Shown here piece by piece: positions 26,590 through 35,129 of a stretch of 64,000 nt of DNA (the stretch's first letter is position 1; every line of letters starts with the position of its first letter). The stretch comes from Bacteroidaceae bacterium (lineage in GTDB: Bacteria > Bacteroidota > Bacteroidia > Bacteroidales > Bacteroidaceae). A program made the translations under genes and the position numbers. The stretch is from assembly GCA_017471185.1 (NCBI GenBank), contig JAFUVZ010000046.1:1-64000 (forward strand). Reading direction: 5' to 3'. The notes under the pieces are model-generated. The model had not been told where the DNA came from. It was given only the letters and a program-made list of their open reading frames with translations, and did not search any database.

Positions 26590-27477
26590 TTATAAGTTTG
26601 CCGCCAGAAACTTCCTCATGTTTTCAACGGGTAGTCCCCTGCGTTGTGAATAATCTGTCAGCTGGTCTTCTCCAATCTTTCCTACACTGAAATACTTGGC
26701 TTGCGGATGTGCTAACATCAGTCCGCTCACTGAGGCGTGTGGATTCATGGCCCCGTTTTCAGTGAGGGTGATGCCTACCTGTTTCAAGTCTATCAGCTTG
26801 TCAATGATAAAGTTCACCGACTGGTCGGGTAAGGAGGGGTAGCCCACGGCAGGTCTGATGCCTTGAAACTTTTCTTGCAGCAGGTCCTGAATGGTGAGTC
26901 GCTCATCAGGCGCATAACCCCAAGCCTCCCGTCTGACAAACAGATGAAGTTTTTCTATAGCAGCTTCCACCAGTCTGTCGCAAAGGGTCTCAATCAACAA
27001 CTTGCGATAGGAATCTTCTGTATCAGTCAGTTTACTGTCGTCCACCGACGCGGCGAACACCCCGATTTTATCCTTTCGACCTGTGGAAAGAGGCATGATA
27101 AAGTCGCTTAGGCAAAGGTAAGGCTCGCCAGGCTTATGCTCAAGCTGTTGCCTCAACAATGGAAAGACGGTGTCGCCAATCAGTATATTGTCGCCGTCAG
27201 CATTGGCATCAAAGAGCTTGAATGTGCATTGGCAAAACAACACTTCGTCCAATTCCTTTAATAATTGCCTGGCATCTCCCAACAGCTTGCAAGCCTCCAT
27301 CGCTTTCGCTTGCTCCTTCAATGGAAACGAATGAACCCAAGAAGACTTGCAAGCCTGGCAATCATGAATCTGGGCAACGGCGGCATAGCGAGGGGCAAAA
27401 CCCCACGCATGGAAGAAGTAGAGCCAGTTGATGTACTCGCTTACTTCATGTACCGTTGACCGTTGAACATTCTTCAT
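26590..27477 (-). CDS. Stand-alone MetH reactivation (AdoMet-binding) domain protein
   Basis: This 295-residue protein matches the C-terminal activation domain of cobalamin-dependent methionine synthase. It has the FQGIRPAVGYPSLPDQ motif, LTENGAMNPHASVSGLMLAHPQAKYFSVG in separated pieces, and INWLYFFHAWG near the start. In MetH this domain binds S-adenosylmethionine and flavodoxin to rescue oxidized cob(II)alamin. As a separate polypeptide it should serve a MetH core encoded elsewhere. The first residues (NVQRSTV) derive from a GTCAACG tract, so the start may be later. It lies in the pyrC operon. Confidence 0.85.
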   Translation of the reverse strand: MKNVQRSTVHEVSEYINWLYFFHAWGFAPRYAAVAQIHDCQACKSSWVHSFPLKEQAKAMEACKLLGDARQLLKELDEVLFCQCTFKLFDANADGDNILIGDTVFPLLRQQLEHKPGEPYLCLSDFIMPLSTGRKDKIGVFAASVDDSKLTDTEDSYRKLLIETLCDRLVEAAIEKLHLFVRREAWGYAPDERLTIQDLLQEKFQGIRPAVGYPSLPDQSVNFIIDKLIDLKQVGITLTENGAMNPHASVSGLMLAHPQAKYFSVGKIGEDQLTDYSQRRGLPVENMRKFLAANL

Positions 27478-27510
27478 TATTCATTCTCCATTCTCCATTC
27501 CCCATTAATC

Positions 27511-28362
27511 CTACGCCAAATTACAAACAGCTTTCAGGTAGCCGTAAGACTCGGCGATGCCCATAAACGGATTGTCCATATCCTTCTCATATTCAAGACT
27601 GCACATGCCGTCATAGCCCACCTTCCGCATCATCCTTACGAAAGCCGGGAAGTCAATCTTGCCTCGTCCTAACTCTATGCAGGTACCATCCTTCGTGTTG
27701 TCAGTCTCATCCTTGATGTGCATATCAAACACGCGTGTATGGTATTTCTCCAAGTCAGCCACAGGATCTGCCCCGTTGCGGAAATCATGACCGATATCCA
27801 GGCACATACCGATGCGAGGATCCAAGTCCTTCACCTTCTCCCAGACCACCGTTGCATCTTGGTATTGATCTTGGTCAGGTCCATGCAGATGGATGGCGTA
27901 TTTGATTTCAGGATATTCCTTAATCTTCTCGTCAACGTATGGAAGCAGTTCGTATTTTGGCACGCCAATCATAATCTTTGCCCCTACCTTGCGGGTATAT
28001 TCAAAAGCCTTATCCACTTCCTCCTTCGTATTCACGTAAATAGGGCCTACGCCATAGCCGGTTACTCCGAACTCCGCACATTTGGCGTGGAAAGCCTTGA
28101 TCTGCTCTTCTGTGGAGTCAAGTGGCAGGTGGAAATCTTTGATACATAGGTAATGAATGTCACACTGCTGCAAGGTTTTCAGTGCAGTGTCTATGTCAAA
28201 CAGATGGAAAGTCCAGTCTGCGCAACTCAAGTGAAACTTGTTGTCGGCAGCTGTAGTCTTCACTTCCTCTTGCTTCTCTTCAACGTTGGGCTTGCATCCG
28301 ACGGCAGCTAATGCCGCTCCTGCCAAGCCTGTCTTGATAAATAATCGCCTGTTGATTTTCAT
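27511..28362 (-). CDS. Sugar phosphate isomerase/epimerase-like lipoprotein (AP endonuclease 2 fold)
   Basis: A 283-residue protein with a twin-arginine-like lipoprotein leader (NRRLFIKTGLAGAALAAVGC) and a xylose isomerase-like TIM barrel. Metal-binding text includes YAIHLHGPD, MCLDIGHDF, VFDMHIKD and CSLEYEKD. It is probably exported as a lipoprotein and acts on a sugar or inositol derivative. The start overlaps the pyrC stop by four bases (ATGA). The functional link with pyrimidine synthesis is unclear. Confidence 0.85.
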   Translation of the reverse strand: MKINRRLFIKTGLAGAALAAVGCKPNVEEKQEEVKTTAADNKFHLSCADWTFHLFDIDTALKTLQQCDIHYLCIKDFHLPLDSTEEQIKAFHAKCAEFGVTGYGVGPIYVNTKEEVDKAFEYTRKVGAKIMIGVPKYELLPYVDEKIKEYPEIKYAIHLHGPDQDQYQDATVVWEKVKDLDPRIGMCLDIGHDFRNGADPVADLEKYHTRVFDMHIKDETDNTKDGTCIELGRGKIDFPAFVRMMRKVGYDGMCSLEYEKDMDNPFMGIAESYGYLKAVCNLA

Positions 28363-29699
28363 GGTTTAGAATAATTTAATGGTTGACCTTTATATTTGTC
28401 TGAAATAATTCCGTTGTTAAATACTTGGTTGCCATTCACAAAAGTACTGACAACCTGCCAGTTAAATGTATGCCCTTCTAACGGGCTCCATCCGCATTTA
28501 CTTTGCAGAATGTCTGGAGTTACTGTCCAAAAAGAATGAGGACGAACCAAAACTAAGTCAGCTTGATACCCTGGCCGGATAAAGCCTCTATTCTCGACAT
28601 GATAGAGCAGTGCAGGGTTGTGGCACATCTTCTGCACCAATGATTCCATGCTGATGATGCCTTTGTCCACCAGTTCCAGCATGCAGTTCAGCGAGAACTG
28701 AATCGTTGGCATACCAGACATCGCTTTCAAGGCTCCTCCTTGTTTTTCAGTAAGCAGATGAGGTGCATGGTCAGTAGCCACCGTATCTATCCTGTTGGTC
28801 TGCAAAGCCTTCTGCAGAGCCTCCTGGTCAGCTTGGGTCTTGACAGACGGATTGCATTTCACCCTTGCTCCTAAGCTCTGATAATCAGAATCATTGAACA
28901 TCAAATGAGAGACACACACCTCTCCTGTGATGCGTTTCTGATTGATTAGCTCATCAGTCAGCAAAGCCAACTCCCTGGCCGTTGAGATATGAGCGATATG
29001 CAGTCGTGCTCCAGCCTCCTGGGCTAATTCTACAGCTAAGCGTGATGATTGCCAGCATGCCTCTTCAGAGCGGATAACTGGATGCAGCTCAATGGGCGCA
29101 TCTCCATCGGTTCCTTTATATTTAGCCGTATTCTCGCTGATGATATGCTGGTCTTCGCAATGTGCCATAATCAGCATATCTGTGCCTCCGAAGATATGAC
29201 GCAGACTTTCCTTTCTGTCAACCAGCATATTGCCCGTACTCGACCCCATAAACAGTTTGATGCCAGGCACTAATCTCTTGTCTAACTTGTCAAACAAATC
29301 GTAGTTGGAGTTCGTGGCTCCAAAATAGCAGCTGTAGTTCACTAAGCTGTGCTGGGCGAAGTTCTCCATCTTTGCCTCCCAAGCCTCCAAAGTTGTGGTC
29401 TGCGGATTGGTGTTCGGCATATCCATCACAGAAGTAACGCCACCGGCCACAGCCGCCCTGCTTTCAGATGTGATGTCAGCCTTATGCGTCATCCCAGGGT
29501 CACGGAAATGCACATGCTCGTCAATCACACCTGGCAACAGGTAGCAACCTTCACCGTTGATAATCAAATCATAATCCTCGCCGGAATCCACCTGCCCGTC
29601 AACGATGGCTGTTATTCTTTCCCCTTCAATGATGACAGCTCCCTTGAATTGTCTGCCCTCATTGACTATCGTCACATGATGTATAAGTGTCCTTTGCAT
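28359..29699 (-). CDS. pyrC: Dihydroorotase (class I)
   Basis: Dihydroorotase cyclises N-carbamoyl-aspartate to dihydroorotate in pyrimidine synthesis. The 446-residue amidohydrolase has the zinc motif DEHVHFRDPG, followed by DMPNTNP, GIKLFMGSS, HCEDQHI, LHIAHIST and ATDHAPH, all in order. It leads a four-gene minus-strand operon with the TIM-barrel lipoprotein, the MetH activation protein and the phosphoesterase. Two tandem promoter copies lie upstream. Confidence 0.95.
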   Translation of the reverse strand: MQRTLIHHVTIVNEGRQFKGAVIIEGERITAIVDGQVDSGEDYDLIINGEGCYLLPGVIDEHVHFRDPGMTHKADITSESRAAVAGGVTSVMDMPNTNPQTTTLEAWEAKMENFAQHSLVNYSCYFGATNSNYDLFDKLDKRLVPGIKLFMGSSTGNMLVDRKESLRHIFGGTDMLIMAHCEDQHIISENTAKYKGTDGDAPIELHPVIRSEEACWQSSRLAVELAQEAGARLHIAHISTARELALLTDELINQKRITGEVCVSHLMFNDSDYQSLGARVKCNPSVKTQADQEALQKALQTNRIDTVATDHAPHLLTEKQGGALKAMSGMPTIQFSLNCMLELVDKGIISMESLVQKMCHNPALLYHVENRGFIRPGYQADLVLVRPHSFWTVTPDILQSKCGWSPLEGHTFNWQVVSTFVNGNQVFNNGIISDKYKGQPLNYSKP

Positions 29700-29721
29700 A
29701 AAATCTATACTATATCGTTGT

Positions 29722-29833
29722 CAAAGATACGATTAAACGAGCGAAAAGCCAAATATATTTGAGCTTTTCCGAGTGTGAGTATCTTCGACGAAGTCAAAGA
29801 TACGATTAAATGAGCGAAAAGCCAAATATATTT
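29722..29833 (-). promoter_or_regulatory. Tandem promoter-bearing repeats upstream of pyrC
   Basis: Two 40-base copies (from 29721 and 29794, 73 bases apart, one mismatch) each contain, on the minus strand, TTTG, a 20-base spacer, then TATCTTTG (29722-29729 with 29750-29753; 29795-29802 with 29823-29826). A third, diverged copy is the btu operon promoter at 53328-53359. Each copy shares the spacer word GGCTTTTCGCTC. Confidence 0.8.
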
Positions 29834-30172
29834 CTCATAAAATAATCCTGCTTTTCCATTGATGATGAATGAGCTACGTTCTCTAAGGCAACGAGAACCA
29901 TTCTTGCTCCGATTGAGCTACGTTCTCATATTTAGATTCTCACGAGAATTTCATGGTTTAGTTCTACTAAAAGGCCCTTTTACTTTAGGTAATCGAGGCA
30001 TCAGCTTCAAGTAATTCATCAGGTGCCGTCAGAAGCCCCATCAACCTCCCTTATGACTATCGTTAAAATGTCTCGACCCATATTATCAATAAGATTACAA
30101 GCCGTCAACCGAAATCGTTAATATCCGATGAACCATGAGTCAATCCATTTCTTGCTGATGGTCGTATAGCAC
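29834..30172. other. Gene-free interval
   Basis: No reading frame or RNA gene is recognisable here. The only pattern seen is GAGCTACGTTCTC twice, about 47 bases apart (near 29871 and 29918). Confidence 0.5.
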
Positions 30173-30414
30173 TTAATCATCAGTCGCTAAGTTTCCGACA
30201 AACAGCCGCTTAGCTTCCAACCGATAGTCGCTCCTCTCCCGACTATCAGTCGCTCGTTTCCCGACTGATAGTCAATGGGTGCCCGACTGTCAGGACATTT
30301 GCTTTGGATTGTTAGTCCCCTCGTTGCGGACTGAGAGTCCCCGCATTGCGGACTGACAATCCCCTCATGAGGGACTGAGAGTCCCCAAGCGTCTGACATG
30401 CCGGGGACTCTAAC
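30173..30414. repeat. Degenerate 22-base tandem repeat array, about ten units
   Basis: Units of about 22 bases start at 30173, 30195, 30217, 30239, 30261, 30283, 30305 (23 bases), 30328, 30350, 30372 (21 bases) and 30393. Each carries an imperfect palindrome such as GACTATCAGTC, GACTGATAGTC or GGACTGAGAGTCC, followed by a variable eight to ten bases. It is non-coding and lies between pyrC and mntA. Confidence 0.85.
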
Positions 30415-30534
30415 TATACTGAATGCCAGACTGTTAGCTCAACGGGACAAAGACCTTGGCTTTAGTACAGAAATAAGTGTGATTTGAGTACTCAAAAACC
30501 TGCTTTTTGAGACTTTTTTTTGAGAATATTGCCA

Positions 30535-30624
30535 ATATAATTCCGCTATTCCGCCAAAAATTCCGCTATGATACAACATGAAGAACATGAATTATTTAAG
30601 TTTAGCGGAATAGCGGAATTATAT
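30535..30624. repeat. Perfect 20-base inverted repeat upstream of mntA
   Basis: ATATAATTCCGCTATTCCGC (30535-30554) is the exact reverse complement of 30605-30624, separated by 50 bases. The left arm is followed by a further AATTCCGCTAT. It ends 40 bases before the mntA start, so it could be an operator, a foldback mobile element or a cruciform. Confidence 0.8.
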
Positions 30625-30664
30625 GTGAGAATGTTGTTCGTTTTTTTGAAGTAGCTACATAGAA

Positions 30665-30955
30665 ATGCTGTCTCTTGAAAAACTCCTTAAATACTTCAAG
30701 ACACAACCTGTCGTGAAGGCATGGCTTTTTGGCTCCTATGCAAGAGGTGAGGAGACGTCACATAGTGATGTGGACATCTTGGTGAGATATGATGAGAAAG
30801 CCCGTATATCTTTGTTTACTATCTCTCACATGATGGGAGCTTTAGAAAAGGTTACAGGCAAACAAGTTGACTTGGTTGAAGAAGGTTGTTTGCTCCTGTT
30901 TGCTGCTGAAACGGCAGACCGCGATAAGATTCTTATTTATGAGAGAGACAATTAG
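30665..30955 (+). CDS. mntA: Minimal nucleotidyltransferase, MntA-type antitoxin
   Basis: This 96-residue protein has the minimal nucleotidyltransferase signature GSYARGEETSHSDVDILV (residues about 23-40) with the catalytic Ser/Asp pattern intact, and a downstream Asp in KQVDLVEE. MntA proteins form toxin-antitoxin pairs with HepT, which they inactivate by AMPylation. The next frame begins like HepT but is cut short, so this antitoxin appears to be an orphan. Confidence 0.85.
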   Translation: MLSLEKLLKYFKTQPVVKAWLFGSYARGEETSHSDVDILVRYDEKARISLFTISHMMGALEKVTGKQVDLVEEGCLLLFAAETADRDKILIYERDN

Positions 30956-31052
30956 GGATATAGAGAATTCTACTTGTATGGGTCTCATTCTTTCTTATTT
31001 TACTAATAAAAAACAGCACCCATACAGATTTATGAAGTATGGGTGCTTATGA
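30939..31052 (+). pseudogene. Truncated HepT toxin gene
   Basis: The frame starts at an ATG overlapping the mntA stop by 17 bases, the usual arrangement of mntA-hepT pairs. It begins MRETIRDIE, like HepT proteins. After about ten residues it runs into unrelated sequence and ends after 37 residues, inside the terminator of the convergent gene. The RNase-like RxxxxH motif of HepT is absent. It is most simply a deletion remnant. Confidence 0.55.
31008..31047 (-). terminator. Terminator of the BspA-family gene
   Basis: AGCACCCATAC (31015-31025) pairs perfectly with GTATGGGTGCT (31037-31047). On the minus strand the hairpin is followed by GTTTTTT, and it lies 40 bases after the BspA-family stop. 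Confidence 0.88.
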
Positions 31053-31086
31053 AATAGAAGTATGATTAGTTGTAAGGAGTATGCCA

Positions 31087-34000
31087 TTATTTACCAGTAA
31101 ATAACCCTGGATTGTCTTTACCGCCATCTATATGGGCAGCACTACCATCTATAGGGCAAATATAATACAAAGGTTCTCCGTTCTCATCATAACCATATAT
31201 ATTATTCCCGATACCTGTACCTTCCCCACCTTTAAGCATAATACACGCATTAAACATATAATTAGAATTATCTGCAATTCTCCAATTACCTGCAAATATG
31301 GTTGTCAGAGATGTACACAGATGGAACATGTAACTCATATCCGTGACATTCGAAGTGTTCCAGCCACTCAAGTCGAGGCTCGTCAATGAGGATTGCAATG
31401 GACGTTCAAAGTAAAACATTTGCTTCATATTGGTCACATTGGATGTGTCAAAATTACTCAGGTCAAGGCTTGTCAGGGAAGAACAACCATAGAACATGTA
31501 ACTCATATCCGTGACATTCGAAGTGTTGAAACTACTCAAGTTATGGTTTGTCAGGGAGCGACAATTACCGAACATATGAGACATATCCGTCACATTCGAA
31601 GTATTCCAACCTCTCAAGTCAAGGCTTGTCAGAGAGGAACAACCCATGAACATCCAATCCATGTCCATCACATTCGAGGTGTCCCATCCTCTCAAATCAA
31701 GGCTTGTCAGGGAAGAACAAACATAGAACATACCACCCATACTCTTCACACTCGAGGTATCCAGACCACTTAAGTCAAGGCTTGTCAGTGAGGAACACCT
31801 AAAGAACATATAACTCATATTCGTCACATTCGAGGTGTTACAGCCACTCAGGTCAAGGCTTGTAAGGGAAGAACAACCATTGAACATATAAGACATATCC
31901 GTCACATTCGAGGTGTTCCAGCCACTCAGGTCAAGGCTTGTCAGGGAAGAACAACCATAGAACATATAAGCCATGTCCGTTACATTTGAGGTGTTCCAAC
32001 CACTCACGTCAAGACTTGTCAGGGAAGAACAAACATAGAACATACAACCCATATCCTTCACACTCGAGGTATCCAGACCACTCAGGTCAAGACTTGTCAG
32101 GGATGAACATTCTCTGAACATCCCACTCATATTCGTCACATTCGATGTGTTGAATCCACTCAGGTCAAGGCTTGTCAGGGAAGAACAACCATTGAACATG
32201 CAACTCATATTCGTCACATTCGATGTGTTGAATCCGCTCAGCTCAAGACTCGTCAGGGATGAACAATTGTAAAACATAGCATACATATTCGTCACATTCG
32301 AGGCGTTGAATTCACTCACGTCAAGGCTTTGCAGGGAGGTACAACCCATGAACATCCACCCCATATCCGTAACATTCGAGGTGTCGAAACTACTCAGGTC
32401 AAGGCTCATTAGGGAGGAACAACCATAGAACATACAACTCATATTCTCCACCATAGTGGTATTTAAGTTTTCTATGCCTATTATGGATTTTAATTCAGAC
32501 AAACCATAAAAGAAGGATGACGTATCATTTAGTTTATAGTTAGCAAAAGAAGCATCAAAAACTACTATCTTTACATTACTGTTGTTTAGCCATCCCTTTT
32601 CAGAGAGGTTATTATAAACGATACCTGCCCTCTGATCAATTTTATTGTCATTGTAAAAAGTGAGAGTGTCATTCTTTACCACTGCGTAAGCGATAAAGTC
32701 ATAATCCATTTTTACAGTATCTTGCATAATAATGTTACCGTCTGAATTGTATAACGTTGCATACAATTCATCATCATCCTCTGCAGGAGCCCAATCCATA
32801 GAGACTTTCCCATCGATGGCTATGCCATATTTTGAGGAGACGAAGCTTCCTTTTTTCGTTTCAAACTTCAAAAGTTGAGGTAGGGGTGTAAATATGCTTT
32901 TTTTCAAAACAGGAATGGAGTCATACACACTAAAAGTCAGGGTGTTTTTCTCGCCAAGCTTAATTTTTGTCCCTGTCAGGTATTTGAGGTCAGAAGGAGT
33001 CTTGTACAGATGGAATTCAGCTGTATTCTTATCCTTGGAAGAAAACACTTGCCCCTCCTTGTATATATTCAAATCAATGCCGCCAGCCACGTCAAGACCT
33101 CCGTACAGGTCAAACGACCATGCACAATAGTCATTGTCAGAACTGAGCAACTCCTCCTTGAAACCACCTTTCAACTCCGAGCGAAGATAGGGCTTGAAGT
33201 CAACATTCGCAGCAGAGAGACGGTTCACTAAGATGTTTATACGCGGGAAAACATGCATCTTCCAATCCAACTCGCCCTTACCCTCTATAGTGGGGTAGAT
33301 GACATTGAAATCGCTCTCAAACTCAGCCCCAAGGCTGACACCTTGCCCCTCGTCCCACTCTATATAAGTGGAACCTGTGGATTCATCAGTGAAACCCGCA
33401 TAGAAACTTCCATCATATTGATAAGAGATATCAGCATCCATATACAAATCGCCACTGCACTCTACATAAACGGGAATCACGTCAGCTACGATAAACAAAC
33501 GGCGTATGGGCTTAAACACATTCTCCTTGATTATAACAGGCACACCCTCGAAATCATATTTCCCAAACACATCCCAACGTAATTTCTGCTCTGTGCTGAG
33601 ATTTCCTGTCAGTTCTGCTTTCACACCGCCTGGTTTGCTGGTGAATCTCTGATACTTATTATCTTTTCCTCCAAACGAGAGTGTCAACGCCAGATTCAAG
33701 TCAGCACTCACCCTTGCTTCTGCCAGATAAACCTTATGGTGCTCCCCTTGATGAAGAATTGTGCCGGAGTCGTCATAGGAGAAACTCCATAATTCTTTTT
33801 CTGCTGTTGCTGACAATGCACGAGTCTGTGCCTCATCCAACTCGATGATATTTCCCCGCTCATCCTGATAGACGGTCTTGACGGGATAGAATACACGATT
33901 CCCACTTGATGTCATAGAGCGTGTAGCCGCATCCTCACCTGAACTCAATGTAAAGCTTGTATTGGCAAAGATGTTATTCAGATAACCTGGAGTGGTAGCT

Positions 34001-35076
34001 ATGGAAACTGTGCTTGCATTACTGGTTATGTTTTCCACTATAACTATATCCACATTGCCATCATGCATGATGGTTAATACTGACCCCTTTTGGATATTCT
34101 GTGCCTCATTGTTCATACTGAAGGTGTAGTTACCGCTTTCTGAATTAGCACTGATTAACTGGGTTTTATTCCAGTTGATTGAAACGTATGCCGGGTTAAT
34201 CTCAATGTCCTCAAATAGTTCCTGAAGTCTTTCATCCACATCCATTCCCCTAAAGCTATGGATAAGATTGCGGACAATGTCAATCTGATTCAATGTACTC
34301 TTTTCCACTTTGAATGATTCGCCAGTTACAACATCTTCCCCTTCAATAGTTAGGGTAAAGCCCTCCGTAAAGCTGATGACAGGCACTTGGAAATAGAAAC
34401 AAGTGGCTTCTTCCTCCTGCAAGGTAACATCTGTCTGCATAGTGATGCTTGTGCTGCCTCCGTCATTGAGCTGAATAAAGGGATTGTCTGCTGCCAAATC
34501 CACTTTACCTTCGCCAGCAAGTACCTCACCGTTGTTTCCCGTCAATGTAAGTTTTGAAATATGCTTGGTTCCTGTCAATGAGAATTTCAGGATACCTACA
34601 GTCTGTTTGAATAGCAATTGGCTGTTCTCACTTTTTGCAACCATGTATGTTTCCCCGGCAAAACCTTTCGGGTTGTGTACAATTGATGAACTTAAAACGA
34701 CATCCGCCATCTTGGTTTCCCAGTCAATGGAAGTGTTGCCCGAGGGAGAGTAAATGGCGTAAATGTCTTTACTGTAACTGATGGGCGAGCCTGTGAATAT
34801 GCCGTTTTGTCGGTGGGTGAACTTCACTGCATCATTTTGCTTGTCGCTGACCACATGGATTACATCCCCCTCATCCCATATGATTTGCGTTTCTGTGTCA
34901 AAATGAGAGCGGGTAACGGGACTCTCCTCGACAATGGCTTTGAAAGAGCTGATGGTTTTCCCTTCCGAACCTTCTATAGAATAATCATCGCTTGTACAAC
35001 CAAAAACAAGCAGTATTGACAACAAGGTAAAAAGTCCCTTCATTATTTTCAATGAAAACAGCTTCTGGGTTCTCAT
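31087..35076 (-). CDS. BspA-family surface lipoprotein with DUF285 repeats
   Basis: A 1329-residue protein with a lipoprotein signal (LLSILLVFGC); the ATG at 35043 is a likely alternative start. Residues about 40-270 resemble the fimbrillin family (TRSHFDTETQIIWDEGD, then YAIYSPSG). A large central region is beta-rich and unassigned. Residues about 880-1290 hold about fifteen 26-residue leucine-rich repeats (SSLTSLDLSGWNTSNVTDM, then YMF and C). BspA-type repeats mediate adhesion to host proteins and other bacteria. A block containing GLDTSSVK occurs twice, four repeats apart, which suggests recent internal duplication. It probably faces the cell surface. Confidence 0.9.
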   Translation of the reverse strand: MRTQKLFSLKIMKGLFTLLSILLVFGCTSDDYSIEGSEGKTISSFKAIVEESPVTRSHFDTETQIIWDEGDVIHVVSDKQNDAVKFTHRQNGIFTGSPISYSKDIYAIYSPSGNTSIDWETKMADVVLSSSIVHNPKGFAGETYMVAKSENSQLLFKQTVGILKFSLTGTKHISKLTLTGNNGEVLAGEGKVDLAADNPFIQLNDGGSTSITMQTDVTLQEEEATCFYFQVPVISFTEGFTLTIEGEDVVTGESFKVEKSTLNQIDIVRNLIHSFRGMDVDERLQELFEDIEINPAYVSINWNKTQLISANSESGNYTFSMNNEAQNIQKGSVLTIMHDGNVDIVIVENITSNASTVSIATTPGYLNNIFANTSFTLSSGEDAATRSMTSSGNRVFYPVKTVYQDERGNIIELDEAQTRALSATAEKELWSFSYDDSGTILHQGEHHKVYLAEARVSADLNLALTLSFGGKDNKYQRFTSKPGGVKAELTGNLSTEQKLRWDVFGKYDFEGVPVIIKENVFKPIRRLFIVADVIPVYVECSGDLYMDADISYQYDGSFYAGFTDESTGSTYIEWDEGQGVSLGAEFESDFNVIYPTIEGKGELDWKMHVFPRINILVNRLSAANVDFKPYLRSELKGGFKEELLSSDNDYCAWSFDLYGGLDVAGGIDLNIYKEGQVFSSKDKNTAEFHLYKTPSDLKYLTGTKIKLGEKNTLTFSVYDSIPVLKKSIFTPLPQLLKFETKKGSFVSSKYGIAIDGKVSMDWAPAEDDDELYATLYNSDGNIIMQDTVKMDYDFIAYAVVKNDTLTFYNDNKIDQRAGIVYNNLSEKGWLNNSNVKIVVFDASFANYKLNDTSSFFYGLSELKSIIGIENLNTTMVENMSCMFYGCSSLMSLDLSSFDTSNVTDMGWMFMGCTSLQSLDVSEFNASNVTNMYAMFYNCSSLTSLELSGFNTSNVTNMSCMFNGCSSLTSLDLSGFNTSNVTNMSGMFRECSSLTSLDLSGLDTSSVKDMGCMFYVCSSLTSLDVSGWNTSNVTDMAYMFYGCSSLTSLDLSGWNTSNVTDMSYMFNGCSSLTSLDLSGCNTSNVTNMSYMFFRCSSLTSLDLSGLDTSSVKSMGGMFYVCSSLTSLDLRGWDTSNVMDMDWMFMGCSSLTSLDLRGWNTSNVTDMSHMFGNCRSLTNHNLSSFNTSNVTDMSYMFYGCSSLTSLDLSNFDTSNVTNMKQMFYFERPLQSSLTSLDLSGWNTSNVTDMSYMFHLCTSLTTIFAGNWRIADNSNYMFNACIMLKGGEGTGIGNNIYGYDENGEPLYYICPIDGSAAHIDGGKDNPGLFTGK

Positions 35077-35129
35077 AGGTATTATAAATTAAGGTGTTGT
35101 CCCCAATGCCTAAAGACTATCTATAGATG

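Noticed and set aside
30173..30414. CRISPR array suspected from regular short repeats
   Set aside because: Units are contiguous and degenerate, with no unique spacers of normal length and no cas gene in the window.
31132..31773. Open frames on the plus strand opposite the BspA repeats
   Set aside because: They repeat with the 78-base period of the leucine-rich repeats and are shadows of that coding sequence.
31320..32460. Tandem DNA repeat considered as a satellite array
   Set aside because: The period is 78 bases and keeps frame; it is the coding sequence of the BspA-type repeats.
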